NCBI GenBank assembly: GCA_910584685.1 | Contig: CAJUAO010000010.1 | Location: forward strand, 48,038 to 112,037 | Length of the DNA: 64,000 nt | Direction of reading: 5' to 3' | DNA from: an uncultured Lachnospiraceae bacterium | GTDB taxonomy: Bacteria > Bacillota > Clostridia > Lachnospirales > Lachnospiraceae | Shown: positions 42,417 through 52,243 of the stretch, piece after piece | How positions within the stretch are numbered: the stretch's first letter is position 1 | How the letters are laid out: the number at the start of each line of letters is the position of its first letter | The notes under the pieces: generated by a model | What the model saw: the letters and a program-made list of their open reading frames with translations, nothing else | The model's database searches: none | Told to the model about the DNA's origin: nothing | Made by a program: the position numbers and the translations under genes

Positions 42417-43599
42417 AGCCATGCTTTCTTGCCGAGATTGCTTCATTTACCATATTTTTTCCCGGCACTGCCAGATAGTAGTTTCCTTCTCTGTCTCCTA
42501 TGCCCTTTACGAGCATTATGTATCTGTAATTATAATAGCCGTTTAACAGGCACCTGTTATTACTGAAACGCCAGTATTTTCTGGGAAACCACACAAGGTC
42601 GTGAGGCCGCATTTTTATAGCCTCGCTTTCCTCGCCTCCAAAGATTATACGTACCTTTGGAAACTTTGAAAACAAAAGCTCCTGCCATTTATCCTTTTGA
42701 ACTGTTCCTTTCCCATCAGCGCCGTTATGCTCCCAATCCACAATGTCGGAATATTCGATTTGTTTTTCTTCGGCGGAGGCATTATTGTTTTGGCAGTCAA
42801 CGTGGTCGGTGTTATCGCTGGATTTATTGTCTGCTTTATCTGTTTCTCTTCTGCCGGTTGTGTTATTGCTATTTGTTATATTACTGTCACTGGTTATGTT
42901 ATTGCGGTCTGTTATATTGCTGCTGGTCATATTATTGCGGTCTGTTGTATTGCTGCTACCAGTCATATTATTACCGTCTGCTATATTGCCATCAACAGTC
43001 ATGTCATTATCGTCTGTTATATTGCAGTCAACGGTCATGTTATTACGGTCTGTTATATTACTGTCACCGGTTATGTTATTGCGGTCTGTCATATTGCTGC
43101 CGTCTGCCTTCTCACCGTAAATATACCCGTTAGCATCGTATTCATATATATCATCATTAAAATATTCCGTTTCTTCTTCGTCGTCAGGCAGGCTTAAAGC
43201 TTTCTCCGGCTCCTCAAGGCTTAGAATATCAGGCTCATCTCCCTTAAGATTACAATAAAATGCCTTTTTTAAGCTTTCCCCGTTGTATATAAGCACGCCC
43301 TTTATATTGTCCATGCCTATATTTCCCGCCATATGCTGCCTGCTGCAAATTTGCCTGTAGCATATGCTTCCGTTTATTCCGCCTGTCCTTCCCAGCATTT
43401 CCCTTGTTATGTCCTTTGTTGCTTCATCCTGCGTCAAAAGATATATTTCTGCTATTCCCATGGTATATCTGTCCGGAACCTTAACATTTATGAATATTTT
43501 GCATTGATTGTCATGTACGTCAAAGCGGCAGTAGCCACAGCTGCATATTTTTTGTCCGTTATCATAGCTGTATATATATGTTGTAATTCTTCTATACAC
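42355..43599 (-). CDS. Protein with hexapeptide repeats, DUF6128-like ends
   Basis: A 414-residue protein of unknown function. The N-terminal domain (YRRITTYIYSYDNGQKICSC, about 160 residues) and the C-terminal domain (LVWFPRKYWRFSNNRCLLNG, then YYNYRYIMLVKGIG) together resemble the DUF6128 group of Lachnospiraceae proteins, as I recall it. Between them lie about fourteen hexapeptide repeats of form N-(I/M)-T-x-x-x (about residues 169-251), followed by an acidic linker. Start GTG 43599 is chosen because GAGGGG lies 5 nt upstream and the N-terminal domain begins there; the frame open to 43764 runs into rsmA. No signal peptide or membrane helix is seen. Confidence 0.65.
   Translation of the reverse strand: MYRRITTYIYSYDNGQKICSCGYCRFDVHDNQCKIFINVKVPDRYTMGIAEIYLLTQDEATKDITREMLGRTGGINGSICYRQICSRQHMAGNIGMDNIKGVLIYNGESLKKAFYCNLKGDEPDILSLEEPEKALSLPDDEEETEYFNDDIYEYDANGYIYGEKADGSNMTDRNNITGDSNITDRNNMTVDCNITDDNDMTVDGNIADGNNMTGSSNTTDRNNMTSSNITDRNNITSDSNITNSNNTTGRRETDKADNKSSDNTDHVDCQNNNASAEEKQIEYSDIVDWEHNGADGKGTVQKDKWQELLFSKFPKVRIIFGGEESEAIKMRPHDLVWFPRKYWRFSNNRCLLNGYYNYRYIMLVKGIGDREGNYYLAVPGKNMVNEAISARKHGFSEFVRSKGDLGFWCCKVGQ
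42847..43095 (-). repeat. In-frame 18/36-bp tandem repeats
   Basis: About fourteen 18-bp units encode N-(I/M)-T hexapeptides. A 36-bp double unit recurs almost exactly: 42875-42910 and 43052-43087 differ by one base. Asn, Thr and Asp dominate. Likely variable in copy number between strains. Confidence 0.85.
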
Positions 43600-43726
43600 C
43601 CCTGTCCCCTCTTTTTTGTCTTTTTCACAGTATATTTTTTTGATTGTAAAAATATAACCACTATAGACAGATTTTTTACAGACGTGTATTTTGTGAAATA
43701 TTTCTGCCGCCCTGATAAGGATGGCT

Positions 43727-44587
43727 TTACCCCAGCAGATTTGATAATTCTGCAAACTGCGCAAGTGTAAGCTTTTCTCCTCTCACCGCATCAGGAAGTC
43801 CCATATGCTCTAGCGCCGTCTCCACCGATTCCTTTGAAAAGCCCAGCTCCGGTGAATTATTTATGCTGTTTTTTAATGTTTTTCTTCTCTGGTTAAAGGC
43901 TGCCCTTATAATCGCAAACATCTGCTTTTCATTTTTTACATCCACCGGCGCCTTATTGTGCCTTGTCAGTCTTATAACCGCCGACGACACGTTCGGTCTT
44001 GGAATAAAGCACTCGGGAGGAACTACCGCTACTATTTCAGGTATTGCATAATACTGTACCGCAAGAGACAAGGCTCCGTAATCCTTCGTGCCCGGCCCTA
44101 CCTGCATGCGCTCTGCCACCTCCTTCTGCACCATAACCGTAACGCTGTCTATTGGAACATGGCTTTCAAACAATCCCATAATAATAGGAGTCGTTATATA
44201 ATAAGGAAGATTTGCAACGACCTTTATTGGCTTTCCTCCGTTTTCCTCCTCGGCAAGCCTGTTTATATCAAGCTTTAAGATATCATCGTTTATTATTTTT
44301 ACATTATCATAGGAAGCCAGCGTATCCTCTGTAAGAATAGGTATAAGATTTTTATCTATCTCCACTGCTATCACTTTTTTCGCCCCCTCACACAGATACT
44401 GCGTCATAGTACCTATGCCCGGGCCTATTTCAAGCACTGTATCCTCCTTTGTTATGCCTGCCTCTCTTATAATTTTTTCCAGTATTCCCCTGTCTATAAG
44501 AAAATTTTGCCCATATTTCTTTTGAAACGAAAAACCGTACCTGTTCAGTACGGCCATAGTGTTAGTCGGATTTCCAAGTGTTGCCAT
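43727..44587 (-). CDS. rsmA: 16S rRNA dimethyladenosine transferase
   Basis: Dimethylates A1518 and A1519 of 16S rRNA; loss gives kasugamycin resistance. Its 286 residues include FSFQKKYGQNFLIDRGILEK, the SAM motif VLEIGPGIGTMTQYL, VIAVEIDKNLIPIL and the catalytic motif VVANLPYYITTPIIM. Start ATG 44587 has AAAGGGG 6 nt upstream; the frame open to 44656 is rejected. Last gene of the metG-tatD-rsmA operon, the common order in Firmicutes. Confidence 0.96.
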   Translation of the reverse strand: MATLGNPTNTMAVLNRYGFSFQKKYGQNFLIDRGILEKIIREAGITKEDTVLEIGPGIGTMTQYLCEGAKKVIAVEIDKNLIPILTEDTLASYDNVKIINDDILKLDINRLAEEENGGKPIKVVANLPYYITTPIIMGLFESHVPIDSVTVMVQKEVAERMQVGPGTKDYGALSLAVQYYAIPEIVAVVPPECFIPRPNVSSAVIRLTRHNKAPVDVKNEKQMFAIIRAAFNQRRKTLKNSINNSPELGFSKESVETALEHMGLPDAVRGEKLTLAQFAELSNLLG

Positions 44588-44656
44588 AGTATTCCCCTTT
44601 CTGCAAAAAAGCATGGGCAAAATAAACCTGTTACCTATTGCCGTAATTTTATGCAT

Positions 44657-45436
44657 TTATGCCCGGGGCAGCTTATATACCCTGCATGCATTGTCATACG
44701 TTGCCTCTATTACCTTTTCAACAGATATATTTTTTATTTCTGCTATCTTTTCCGCCACATAGGGCAGATTAAGAGATGAATTTCTTTTTCCCCTGTTTGG
44801 CTCTGGCGAGAGATACGGGCTGTCTGTCTCTAAAAGTATTCTGTCAAGAGGCATGTAATCTACTACCTCCTTAAGCTTTCTTCCGTTTTTGAAGGTAATT
44901 ACCCCTCCTATTCCCAAATAAAAGCCCATATTAAGATATTCCTCCGCCAGCTCAGTCCCATAGGAAAAGCAGTGAATAGTTCCTCCCATTTCCTCTGCGT
45001 GGAGAGACTTCATTATATCAAGGGTGTCTGCCGCCGCGTCCCTTGAATGTATAATCACAGGCTTCTTTATCTCCCTTGCAAGCTCAAGCTGTCTTTCAAA
45101 ATGCTTTTTTTGTATTTCCCTGTCCGGCTCGTCCCAATAGTAGTCTAAGCCCGTCTCTCCCACTGCCACAATCTTATCCCTAAGGGCCAGAGACTTAAGT
45201 TCCTCATAAGCATTATCAACCTCAAGCTCCATTACATCGCTTGGGTGTATTCCCACGCTTCCATATACAAAATCATATTTTTCCGTGAGGGCTATCGTAT
45301 CCCTCACTCCCTTCATTGACGCGCCTGAATTTATAACGATTCCTATGTTATGAAAGGACAGGGATGTAAGCAGCTCGTCTCTGTCCCCGTCAAATCTTTC
45401 ATCATCATAATGGGCATGCGTATCTATAATATACAT
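44657..45436 (-). CDS. tatD: TatD family metal-dependent DNase
   Basis: A 259-residue TIM-barrel hydrolase. IDTHAHYDDERFDGDRDELL has the metal-binding His pair, AVGETGLDYYWDEPDREIQK follows, PVIIHSRDAAADTLDI has a further His, GTIHCFSYGTELAEEYL another, and LLETDSPYLSPEPNRGKRNS ends the motif set. Probably a 3'-5' exonuclease or tRNA/DNA quality-control nuclease. It is 31 nt after metG. Confidence 0.94.
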   Translation of the reverse strand: MYIIDTHAHYDDERFDGDRDELLTSLSFHNIGIVINSGASMKGVRDTIALTEKYDFVYGSVGIHPSDVMELEVDNAYEELKSLALRDKIVAVGETGLDYYWDEPDREIQKKHFERQLELAREIKKPVIIHSRDAAADTLDIMKSLHAEEMGGTIHCFSYGTELAEEYLNMGFYLGIGGVITFKNGRKLKEVVDYMPLDRILLETDSPYLSPEPNRGKRNSSLNLPYVAEKIAEIKNISVEKVIEATYDNACRVYKLPRA

Positions 45437-45467
45437 AAAAATCCCTCATTCCGCCTTAAAAGTCTCC

Positions 45468-47414
45468 TTAGCCTATCTCACTTCCCGATATTATATCCTT
45501 ATCTACAGTAAGAACTGAAAGATTATTTTCATCATCCATAGCCGCCAGTATCATACCCTCTGACATCATACCGCAAAGCTTTGCAGGCTTAAGGTTTGTG
45601 ACAACCGCCACCTTCTTTCCTGTCATTTCCTCCGGCTTGTAGTAATTTGATATGCCTGAAACTATCTGCCTTACCTCGTCCCCTACCCTGATTTGAGATA
45701 CAAGGAGCTTTTTTGACTTTGGAACAGGCTCGCATTTAAGCACCTCTCCTACCCTTATCTGTATCTTATCAAAATCGTCTATGGAAATCTCCGGCTTCTT
45801 TTCTACCTGAGGATATTTAACCTTAGGCTCATCCTTTTTATTAAGCTCATCAACCTTTTCCATAACCTCGTTTAAGTCAAGCCTTGCAAAAAGTATCTCC
45901 GGCTTATCCGTAACCTTTGTTCCGCTTATATACTTTCCAAATTCCAAGGCTTCAGAAAGCTGTCTTTTTGGCGCGTTTAACTGAGCCAGTATCTTCTCAG
46001 CAGTTTCCGGCATAAAGGCCTCAAGCAGGGATGCTCCTATGGATATACTTTCAACCAAATTATATAACACTGTGGCAAGTCTGTCCCTTTTTGCCTCATC
46101 CTTTGCCAAAGCCCACGGCATTGTCTCGTCAATATATTTATTACATCTCTTAAACATGGTAAATATCTCAGATATGGCGTCTGATACCTTAAGCTTATCC
46201 ATAGCCGCTTCTACCCTTGCTTTAGTTCCTGTAACTACAGCCTTAAGCTCTTCGTCAAACTCCCCGCCGCCGTTATCGTTTTTATTTTCCACTATTCCGC
46301 CGAAATACTTATTTGACATGGAAATTGTTCTGTTTACAAGGTTTCCAAGAGTATTGGCAAGCTCTGAATTAAGTCTTTCCACCAGAAGCTCCCATGTAAT
46401 AATACCGTCATTGTCAAAAGGCATCTCATGAAGAACAAAATATCTTACCGCATCTACACCGAAGAAATCCACAAGCTCATCTGCATATATAACATTTCCC
46501 TTTGATTTACTCATTTTTCCGTCACCCTGTAAAAGCCACGGATGTCCGAAAATCTGCTTCGGCAGAGGAATATCAAGAGCCATAAGCATAATAGGCCAGT
46601 ATATTGTATGAAACCTGAGTATATCCTTTCCGATAAGATGCAAATCAGCCGGCCAGAATTTATTGTACAGCTCTCCATTATTTCCGTCTGCGTCAAAGTC
46701 CAGACCTGTAATATAGTTTGAAAGGGCGTCTATCCATACGTATATCACATGCTTATCGTCGAAATCTACCGGTATGCCCCATTTAAAGGAGGTTCTCGAT
46801 ACGCACAAATCCTGAAGTCCTACCTTTAAAAAGTTATTCATCATCTCATTTTTTCTTGATTCCGGATGAATAAACTCAGGGTGCTCCTCTATGTGCTTTA
46901 TAAGCCTGTCGGCATACTTGCTCATCTTAAAAAAGTACGCCTCCTCCTTTGCAGGCTGACACTCACGGCCACAGTCAGGGCATTTTCCGTCTACAAGCTG
47001 TGACTGGGTAAAAAAGGATTCGCAAGGGGTACAGTACATGCCCTCATAATGTCCCTTATATATATCCCCCTTATCATAAAGCTTCTTAAATATTTTCTGA
47101 ACCTGTTTTTCATGGGCTTCATCTGTGGTGCGGATAAATTTATCGTAAGAGGTATTCATTAAATCCCAAATTCGCTTTATTTCTCCGGACACATTATCCA
47201 CAAATTCCTTTGGCGTAATTCCTGCCTCAGCCGCTTTTAACTCTATCTTCTGTCCATGCTCGTCCGTACCCGTCTGGAATCTCACGTCAAAGCCCTGCAT
47301 TCGCTTAAACCTTGCAATACTGTCTGCAAGAACAATCTCATATGTATTTCCGATATGGGGCTTACCTGAAGTGTAAGCTATAGCTGTTGTAATGTAATAT
47401 GGCTTTTTTGACAT
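45468..47414 (-). CDS. metG: Methionyl-tRNA synthetase
   Basis: Charges tRNA-Met; 648 residues. The HIGH motif is present as GKPHIGNTYEIVLADSIARF, the zinc knuckle is CTPCESFF plus CPDCGREC, and the KMSKS loop is GDGKMSKSKGNVIYADEL. The last about 110 residues are the EMAP-type tRNA-binding domain (IQIRVGEVLKCEPVPKSKKL). GAGGAAGAGG lies 3-4 nt before ATG 47414. It has its own promoter and heads the tatD-rsmA operon. No T-box is seen in the short leader. Confidence 0.97.
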   Translation of the reverse strand: MSKKPYYITTAIAYTSGKPHIGNTYEIVLADSIARFKRMQGFDVRFQTGTDEHGQKIELKAAEAGITPKEFVDNVSGEIKRIWDLMNTSYDKFIRTTDEAHEKQVQKIFKKLYDKGDIYKGHYEGMYCTPCESFFTQSQLVDGKCPDCGRECQPAKEEAYFFKMSKYADRLIKHIEEHPEFIHPESRKNEMMNNFLKVGLQDLCVSRTSFKWGIPVDFDDKHVIYVWIDALSNYITGLDFDADGNNGELYNKFWPADLHLIGKDILRFHTIYWPIMLMALDIPLPKQIFGHPWLLQGDGKMSKSKGNVIYADELVDFFGVDAVRYFVLHEMPFDNDGIITWELLVERLNSELANTLGNLVNRTISMSNKYFGGIVENKNDNGGGEFDEELKAVVTGTKARVEAAMDKLKVSDAISEIFTMFKRCNKYIDETMPWALAKDEAKRDRLATVLYNLVESISIGASLLEAFMPETAEKILAQLNAPKRQLSEALEFGKYISGTKVTDKPEILFARLDLNEVMEKVDELNKKDEPKVKYPQVEKKPEISIDDFDKIQIRVGEVLKCEPVPKSKKLLVSQIRVGDEVRQIVSGISNYYKPEEMTGKKVAVVTNLKPAKLCGMMSEGMILAAMDDENNLSVLTVDKDIISGSEIG

Positions 47415-47451
47415 TTTCCTCTTCCTCTCTTAACAAAAAGTTTTCCCATTA

Positions 47452-47480
47452 AATATACATTACTTAACCTCATAATTCAA
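47452..47480 (-). promoter_or_regulatory. Promoter for the metG operon
   Basis: TTGAAT (47480-47475), 17-nt spacer, TATATT (47457-47452), giving a leader of about 32 nt, too short for a T-box. Confidence 0.7.
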
Positions 47481-47495
47481 GACTATATTTAAAAT

Positions 47496-50060
47496 TTAGT
47501 GTGTTCCTACTATCTCATAATCCTCATATATTCCTCCGTTAATTTCAATTACAATGCCGTCGCCGTCTGCTAAATTATACCCTGCGCCTGTTCTGTCGAC
47601 AAAATTATACAAATATCCCTCTGTTTTCCACATATTGCAATACCCTCTGGGCGAGTTTTCCACATTTATGTAGGAGTATTCCCAATTATTTCCACTATAT
47701 CCGTTTATATCAAAATTAATCAGAATATTTCCATCCCTAAACGCATACTGATTTACTATTTCTTCACTGTCAGGCTTTATGCCCTTAGGCATGGCTAACA
47801 GATTTTCTCCAAGGGCTATGTCCTTCTCCCACAGATATACTCCCTCTGACGTCTGCCTCTTATTATCCTCTCCAAATTCCACCCTGTCAGTCACTTTGTC
47901 ATAGGACATCCTGCCCAATATGTCATGGCTTCCTGATATATATACATCCGCCTCGTACCTTTCCCCGTTCTTTATGTAGTAATATGAAATATCTCCTATT
48001 AATTTGTCCTCCAGGGCTTCTCCGATTCCGCAGCTCCTTACTTTTACCCTGTAGGATAAAGGCGCCTCCTTTATTGCCAATGGCATAGACTCTGTATTAT
48101 CGGGAGCTTTTTCGTAAAAGCCTACGCGGCTTCCCACATACGCCGTCCTTTCGTTACACTCTGCGGAAAATCCGCTGATTGTCCCTATTACCTCCACATT
48201 GATTGTGCTTAAGGCTCCATATTGTATAAGCTCCGTATTTGCTCCGTCTCCTATAACGCCATTGCTTATCGCAGATGAAATATCAGTTATACTGCTGTTT
48301 CTTGCAAGAGCCGCATATTCTATCCTGTAGCTGCCAAGAGGCACACTTTCAGGAATATAGCATATGGCTCCGGTACCTCTTACCTCTATCCATGTATTCT
48401 CACTATATTTTTTATTATCCATAATAATCTCAAAAGGAAATCTTACATAGCCCTTATCCATATATATACTGTAGTTTCTTTCCCCATATCCCTTAATATC
48501 CCTGTGCATTCCGGTATTTTTACAGATTATGGAAAAATCCGTACCTGCCACAAGCTGATTTCCTTTCGGCTTTACTGACATATTATATTTCTTCGGCGCG
48601 GATACGCCTGCGCCGCACACTATAGGCGTATGTACCGTTAATATTCCTCCGTTTACGGATATACTCTTTACATCATTGCCCCATACATATTTGTATACCG
48701 CCCTCGTATCCTTATATTCACCGTTTGGCATTTTTTCATGTATAATAAGTCCCATTTTATAAATTATCTCCTTTTGATTTTGAAAGGACTTATTGTATGT
48801 ACCTTTGTCTACCCACTCTTCACTTAATAAAGCTCTTCCCTCCACATATAAGCTGTCATTTCTGACCTTTATTGACGCGCTGGATGCATTTGCCAGCTCC
48901 TCCTGATTTTCATCCGGTATATCCGGTCTTCTGTTATCAGAGGAATATATTGTCTTTTCTCCTCCATAAATGCTTCCCTCTGTTATCGTTATATGATTTT
49001 CATAATTTCCGTAGCTTCGCATGTCTATCTTAAGCTTTGGAACATTTATATTATATTCTGCCCTGCCTGTACATTCCCCCTCAAGGGTTACTCCTGCCAG
49101 CTCATAAGCCCTGAAGCTGTTTACCGTATAATATTCAAAGCTTTTTTGAACATAATAATATCTGTAAACCCGTACCTTTTCCGTTCTGTCCCTTCCGGCA
49201 GTATCTGTCCATTTTAAAATATAATCTGTTGTAACCTTAACAGGTACGTTTACAACTCCCGTATTTTTCAAAAGCTCCCCTTCCTCATAATACCTGTCCG
49301 CCAGTCCATACACATAAATATCCTCGCCTGACGGAATCCCCAAAACCGTGTCATATTTCTCATATCCCATCTCATGGCTTCCTAAGGCTATTCCTGCCAT
49401 AACGCTGCCTCCTACAGCTACCTTCTCAGTCCTTACGCTGTCCTTAAGTATCTGCCCTTCCGGCTTTTTTACAAAACTTGGAAAGGCTACGGGTATATCA
49501 AAATAATCCAGCAGACAATACGGGTCCGCCCAGCCTCTTGCCGTGGAAATGCCGTTATAATCAATATACACCTCCCCATATCCCACTCCTGCGCTGTCGA
49601 CGCCGCCCTTAGGCACTCCTTTTTCCTCAACAGTCATTACTGAATCTAAGTATACCGTACCGCCGTATTTTTTCAGATAATCCGCCCACGCTTGTGACAC
49701 ACTGCTTATATAACCCAGCACCTGCTCTCCCTTCATGACAAAATAGCTGTACTTGTATCCCGGATTATCCTTATCGATAATTTCATATGAATAACTGGGA
49801 AGGGGAATAACAACGCTTATCTGTCCGGCTGCGCCTATAGGCTCATTATATTTTTTTATAATCCAGCCTACGGTACTGTATACAACATTACCTGTTGCAA
49901 TCCTGTCATAGGCTGAAAACACAAAATTTCCACTGCTGTCAAAATATATGGCGCTTTGGGACTCGTTTTGTGCATATACATTTACACTCCGGGATACAAT
50001 AAAAAGGCTTATACAAAAGAAAAGCACAAGAAACAAAAGATTTTTAAATATTTTTATCAT
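47496..50060 (-). CDS. Large secreted protein of unknown function
   Basis: An 854-residue protein. A signal peptide (NLLFLVLFFCISLFIVS, likely cleaved after NVYA) is followed by an all-beta-looking mature chain rich in Tyr, Gly and Ser. No sortase motif, lipobox, membrane anchor or catalytic motif is seen. YGEVYIDYNGISTARGWADP and the two Asn-rich beta regions look like wall-associated or adhesin-type domains, as in DUF5704-like clostridial proteins, a comparison from memory only. It ends 81 nt upstream of metG, with its own promoter. Confidence 0.7.
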   Translation of the reverse strand: MIKIFKNLLFLVLFFCISLFIVSRSVNVYAQNESQSAIYFDSSGNFVFSAYDRIATGNVVYSTVGWIIKKYNEPIGAAGQISVVIPLPSYSYEIIDKDNPGYKYSYFVMKGEQVLGYISSVSQAWADYLKKYGGTVYLDSVMTVEEKGVPKGGVDSAGVGYGEVYIDYNGISTARGWADPYCLLDYFDIPVAFPSFVKKPEGQILKDSVRTEKVAVGGSVMAGIALGSHEMGYEKYDTVLGIPSGEDIYVYGLADRYYEEGELLKNTGVVNVPVKVTTDYILKWTDTAGRDRTEKVRVYRYYYVQKSFEYYTVNSFRAYELAGVTLEGECTGRAEYNINVPKLKIDMRSYGNYENHITITEGSIYGGEKTIYSSDNRRPDIPDENQEELANASSASIKVRNDSLYVEGRALLSEEWVDKGTYNKSFQNQKEIIYKMGLIIHEKMPNGEYKDTRAVYKYVWGNDVKSISVNGGILTVHTPIVCGAGVSAPKKYNMSVKPKGNQLVAGTDFSIICKNTGMHRDIKGYGERNYSIYMDKGYVRFPFEIIMDNKKYSENTWIEVRGTGAICYIPESVPLGSYRIEYAALARNSSITDISSAISNGVIGDGANTELIQYGALSTINVEVIGTISGFSAECNERTAYVGSRVGFYEKAPDNTESMPLAIKEAPLSYRVKVRSCGIGEALEDKLIGDISYYYIKNGERYEADVYISGSHDILGRMSYDKVTDRVEFGEDNKRQTSEGVYLWEKDIALGENLLAMPKGIKPDSEEIVNQYAFRDGNILINFDINGYSGNNWEYSYINVENSPRGYCNMWKTEGYLYNFVDRTGAGYNLADGDGIVIEINGGIYEDYEIVGTH

Positions 50061-50108
50061 CTGACCTCTTTTCCTCTCCGCAGGTCAGCAGATTTTACTG
50101 TTAGAAGC

Positions 50109-50138
50109 ATTTTATCAGTCCCGCAGCTTACCTGTCAA
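50109..50138 (-). promoter_or_regulatory. Promoter for the secreted protein gene
   Basis: TTGACA (50138-50133), 18-nt spacer, TAAAAT (50114-50109), with TGA before the -10. The leader is about 40 nt. Confidence 0.8.
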
Positions 50139-50199
50139 TAAAAAAGATATTAATTTTTTTATGATGGATTTTTCTATACTAATGATATAAAATATATGG

Positions 50200-50263
50200 T
50201 ATAATAGTCTTGGCACAGCCGAGCCAATTATGTGCAAAAAAATGCACGTGAATAAGGTATAAT
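50200..50263 (+). promoter_or_regulatory. Candidate regulated promoter region with two dyads
   Basis: Two TATAAT boxes (50200-50205 and 50258-50263) flank two inverted repeats: TTGGC/GCCAA (50210-50227) and GTGCA/TGCAC (50232-50247). Neither -10 has a convincing -35 box, so activator dependence is possible. They precede the lipoprotein gene at 50321. Confidence 0.5.
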
Positions 50264-50320
50264 ATCCACGCAGACAATAAGTGCTTCACCCAAAATATGC
50301 ATAATTCGAAAGGAGAACAC

Positions 50321-52231
50321 ATGAAACAAAAAAGACAACTACTGGCATTGCTTCTTACTGTAATATTTATATTAACAGGCTGCGCAAACAGCCGGAACAA
50401 GCTTGAAGCGCCTTCAAGAACACAACCTGCCACCACTCCAATAAGTCAGGAAACTACCACCAGCGACTCAGATATTCCTGCAAACAATACAGGCTCAAAA
50501 TATGATTACAGCTTCTCCATCTATGACGACGGCAGAACGTTTACAAAAGAGCAGATAGCCATCCAGTCAGATTTTGAAAAGTTTTTACATGACTTATTTG
50601 TTGATGAAATGACATCCTCAAGCAGTGTCTCTCTTCACTTTTCCATTGAACATCCTGAAAATTTTGACATAGAGAAGCCTGAGCCAAATTGGGGAGAGGA
50701 GCTTAACTATAAAGACACCTCGGCAAACGCGACTGAACTTAAGGAGCTCTTAAACAAGCTTAAGACCTTTGATTATGATGCATTAACATACGAGCAGCAG
50801 CTTATTTATGATATTTTTAAGGAGCATCTTGAGGATGAACAGGATGCCACTGGTTATCTGCTGTTTGTATCTGCCTTTGCTCCTATGTCCGGTCTCCAGT
50901 CAGAGCTTCCTATAATTTTTTCAGAATATGACTTTTTAGAAAAGGCTGATATTGACGACTATATCGCCTTGTTAAACACCTCCTATTCATACGTGAAAAA
51001 TATGTGTGATTATGAGCTGTACCGTATGGAAAAAGGCTTTGCCCTTTCAAATTATTCCATTAAAAAAATTATCGAGCAGTGCAATGAATTTATAGACGCT
51101 AATCCAAACTGCATCCGCCCTATATTTGAAAGTAAGCTTAAGAACTTTGGCGGACTTACGGATGAAGAAATTTCCGCATATATGGAGCAGTTTGACAAAG
51201 GACTTAACGAGCAGCTTATTCCTGCATACAAGCTTATTATTACTACTCTTGAGACTATAGAGGAAAACAATCCTTCAAAGGGAGGTCTGTGCAATTATGA
51301 AAACGGAAAGGATTTTTATAAATATCTTGTAAAAAATAATTCCGGCTCGGACCGTTCTGTAGAGGATTTAAATAAATTAATAAATGACAAAATGGCAGAG
51401 TACATGGATACCATAACAGGTCTGTCAATACAAAATCCTTCTCTCATTACCGATATGGAGGAATATGAATACTTTACCGACGACCCGTCAGAGATGCTTG
51501 ACCATCTTATAGACGCGCTTGAGAAGGACTTTCCTGCCGCCACAAACGATAAGTACACTATAAACTATGTGCCAAAATCCCTTGAAAGCACAATGAATCC
51601 TGCATATTACCTTATTCCTCCTATAGATAATCCAAACAGGAATAATATATATATAAATAATTACGAGGAATATGCCCATATGGATTTATTCCCTACCATT
51701 GCGCATGAGGGCTTTCCTGGACATATGTACCAGACCACTTATTTCTACAGCCTTAATCCTCATTATATCCGCTCACTTTTAAGCTTTAACGGCTATGTGG
51801 AGGGCTGGGCAAAATATATTGAGCTTTGCTATTCCTACACTTATTCAGGCATGGATAAAGCTCTGGCAAAAGCATACGAATGTAACGATGCCTTCGGTTT
51901 TGCTCTTTACTGCCTGTGCGATATAGGTATAAATTACCTTGGCTGGGATTATGACGATACTGCGGCTTTTCTTGCCACATATGTAGGCTCTGATAAAGAC
52001 GTAATAGAAGAAATATATTATACTATGATAGACGAGCCTACGGTATATATGAGATACTATGTAGGTTATCTTGAAATTGACAGCCTTAAGGCTGACGCCA
52101 TGGAGGCTCTTGGCTCTAATTTTGACATTAAGGAATTTCACAGATTTATTCTTGAAATCGGCCCATGCCAGTTTAAAATAATTCAGGACCGTATGGAAAA
52201 CTGGATAGACAGGGCGAAGAATGGTAATTAA
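50321..52231 (+). CDS. DUF885-type lipoprotein, putative zinc peptidase
   Basis: A 636-residue lipoprotein. The signal peptide ends with lipobox LTGC (Cys21), followed by a Thr/Ser-rich spacer. The body is helical, and near residue 460 it carries HEGFPGHMYQTTYF, the HExxPGH-type motif of the DUF885 family, with further conserved Glu/Tyr (GYVEGWAKYIELCYSYT). A surface metallopeptidase or hydrolase is predicted; its substrate is unknown. ATG 50321 has AAAGGAG 5 nt upstream; the frame open to 50297 is rejected because the signal peptide starts here. Confidence 0.85.
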   Translation: MKQKRQLLALLLTVIFILTGCANSRNKLEAPSRTQPATTPISQETTTSDSDIPANNTGSKYDYSFSIYDDGRTFTKEQIAIQSDFEKFLHDLFVDEMTSSSSVSLHFSIEHPENFDIEKPEPNWGEELNYKDTSANATELKELLNKLKTFDYDALTYEQQLIYDIFKEHLEDEQDATGYLLFVSAFAPMSGLQSELPIIFSEYDFLEKADIDDYIALLNTSYSYVKNMCDYELYRMEKGFALSNYSIKKIIEQCNEFIDANPNCIRPIFESKLKNFGGLTDEEISAYMEQFDKGLNEQLIPAYKLIITTLETIEENNPSKGGLCNYENGKDFYKYLVKNNSGSDRSVEDLNKLINDKMAEYMDTITGLSIQNPSLITDMEEYEYFTDDPSEMLDHLIDALEKDFPAATNDKYTINYVPKSLESTMNPAYYLIPPIDNPNRNNIYINNYEEYAHMDLFPTIAHEGFPGHMYQTTYFYSLNPHYIRSLLSFNGYVEGWAKYIELCYSYTYSGMDKALAKAYECNDAFGFALYCLCDIGINYLGWDYDDTAAFLATYVGSDKDVIEEIYYTMIDEPTVYMRYYVGYLEIDSLKADAMEALGSNFDIKEFHRFILEIGPCQFKIIQDRMENWIDRAKNGN

Positions 52232-52243
52232 GCCTTAGGCTCC

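Noticed and set aside
42847..43095. CRISPR-like array
   Set aside because: Repeats are contiguous, 18/36 bp, in frame, with no unique spacers and no cas genes nearby.
42657..43197. Three overlapping plus-strand frames of 125-166 codons with Cys/Tyr or Ile/Val repeats
   Set aside because: All three frames stay open because the 18-bp repeat unit lacks stops. The minus-strand protein with globular ends explains the region.
43600..43764. N-terminal extension of the repeat protein
   Set aside because: It overlaps the end of rsmA and has no ribosome binding site; the GTG at 43599 has one.
47415..47495. T-box leader for metG
   Set aside because: The spacer is too short and has no T-box sequence or specifier stem.
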